Positions 63,248-64,000 of a DNA stretch of 64,000 bases are shown piece after piece. The stretch spans positions 2,767,565 through 2,831,564 of the forward strand of contig NZ_LN650648.1 of the NCBI RefSeq assembly GCF_900002575.1, given 5' to 3'. The position numbers and the translations under genes are program-made. Numbering within the stretch: the first letter of the stretch is position 1; each line of letters begins with the position of its first letter. The stretch is from Romboutsia hominis. GTDB lineage: Bacteria > Bacillota > Clostridia > Peptostreptococcales > Peptostreptococcaceae. A model generated the notes under the pieces. The model was not told the DNA's origin and made no database searches. It saw only the letters and a program-made list of their open reading frames with translations.

Positions 63248-64000
63248 TTACTTCTTAGAGTCTATTGCTAACTCTATTAATTTATCTATTAGATTAGAAT
63301 ATTCTAATCCTGTTACTTCCCACATTTTAGGATACATACTTATATTAGTAAACCCTGGTAATGTGTTTATTTCATTTATGAATATTTCTCCTGACTTTCT
63401 GTCTATAAAGAAGTCTACTCTTGAAAGTCCTTTACCATCTATTCCTTTAAATGCATCTACTGCCATCTTTCTTATATTTTCCATATCTGCATCACTTATT
63501 TTAGCTGGTATTTCATAAGTAGATGCTCCGTTTATATATTTATCCTCATAATCATAGAAATCTTTAGCTGGCTTTATTTCTCCTGCTATAGAAGCCTTAA
63601 CTTCTTCATTTCCTAAAACAGAAACTTCTATTTCTCTTGCATCTACACCTTGCTCTAAAACTATTCTTGAATCGAATTTTAAAGCTTCATTTATTCCATT
63701 TAAAAGTTCTTTTCTATTTGTTGCTTTAGATATACCAACACTTGAACCTAAATTAGCAGGTTTTACAAATACAGGATAATCTAGCTCTCTTTCTATTTTG
63801 TTTAGTTCTTCTTCTGTGTTATTGTTAAATACTATTTTAGTTGTATAAGTATAATTTACTTGGGGTAATCCCATTTGAGAGAATACTTTTTTACATACAA
63901 GTTTATCCATACCAACGCTTGAAGCTAAAACACCACAACCAACATATGGTATTTGGCTTATCTCAAATAATCCTTGTATTTTACCATCTTCTCCATATGG
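63248..64000 (-). CDS. ddl: D-alanine-D-alanine ligase (5' part beyond the window)
   Basis: The frame stays open to the right edge, adding 30 codons (PYGEDGKIQGLFEISQIPYV...) before the internal Met at 63910; about 250 residues of an expected 350 are present. Seen are the IPYVGCGVLASSVGMDK loop, the ATP-grasp segment DYPVFVKPANLGSSVGISKA, LEQGVDAREIEVSVLGN, RVDFFIDRKSGEIFINEINTLPGFT and a C-terminal helix. The missing part is the N-terminal D-Ala1 site. It joins two D-alanines for the peptidoglycan stem peptide. Confidence 0.96.
   Translation of the reverse strand, partial: PYGEDGKIQGLFEISQIPYVGCGVLASSVGMDKLVCKKVFSQMGLPQVNYTYTTKIVFNNNTEEELNKIERELDYPVFVKPANLGSSVGISKATNRKELLNGINEALKFDSRIVLEQGVDAREIEVSVLGNEEVKASIAGEIKPAKDFYDYEDKYINGASTYEIPAKISDADMENIRKMAVDAFKGIDGKGLSRVDFFIDRKSGEIFINEINTLPGFTNISMYPKMWEVTGLEYSNLIDKLIELAIDSKK

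Overview
The window looks like chromosome from a spore-forming, low-GC Clostridia, most probably of the family Peptostreptococcaceae (Clostridioides/Romboutsia/Paraclostridium-like). The grounds are AT-rich DNA, clostridial ribosome-binding sites, sporulation genes (yyaC, spoIIID, spoIIQ, spoIID), and a ptb-buk-2-oxoacid:ferredoxin oxidoreductase cluster beside glmM-glmS. I infer the family from gene content and order; I ran no search. Almost every gene lies on the minus strand, as expected for one replichore, and dense rRNA/tRNA clusters suggest a position not far from the origin.

Layout, left to right (genes on minus unless stated). 1-2 kb: a histamine module, with pyruvoyl histidine decarboxylase hdcA followed by a truncated APC antiporter. 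2.1-3.3 kb: a decayed Cof-type HAD phosphatase and a small plus-strand membrane protein. 3.3-4.2 kb: ribU under an FMN riboswitch. 4.3-12.3 kb: an amidohydrolase, tex, prfB with its programmed frameshift, secA and hpf. 12.6-12.83 kb: a structured RNA that I identify as the raiA non-coding RNA, with its own promoter and terminator. 12.9-17.5 kb: comF, recD2 and metK, the last under a SAM-I riboswitch. 17.7-26 kb: sporulation and envelope genes (yyaC on plus, fabZ, mreB, spoIIID, spoIIQ, spoIID, murA, a YwmB-like protein) and a sulfite/nitrite reductase. 26.4-30 kb: glmM and glmS with a glmS ribozyme between them. 30-35.5 kb: ptb, buk, an uncharacterised P-loop ATPase, ferredoxin and a three-subunit 2-oxoacid:ferredoxin oxidoreductase. 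This set would turn branched-chain 2-oxoacids into acyl-CoA, acyl-phosphate and ATP plus reduced ferredoxin. 35.9-38 kb: cdaA-cdaR for c-di-AMP.

38.1-50.8 kb is a tandem rRNA/tRNA block transcribed right to left: promoter, 16S-tRNA-Ala-23S, internal promoter, 5S, 19 tRNAs, 16S-tRNA-Ala-23S, internal promoter, 5S, 9 tRNAs, terminator. The two operons are nearly identical but differ in one helix of 16S (V2) and in a short 23S domain I segment. 50.8-64 kb holds housekeeping genes: a small membrane ORF, lysS, greA, dusB, coaX, a pantothenate-type ECF S component, a P1 peptidase, birA, ftsH, tilS, a DUF1934 protein, murI, and a ddl cut by the right edge.

No CRISPR array, insertion sequence or prophage was seen. 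The most interesting parts are regulatory RNA: the raiA RNA; a perfect 18-bp inverted repeat that would bury the spoIID start codon only in read-through transcripts; a leader with mutually exclusive pairings just 5' of the glmS ribozyme; two related bulged-A stem-loops before the pantothenate transporter gene; and the promoter placed between 23S and 5S in both rRNA operons.
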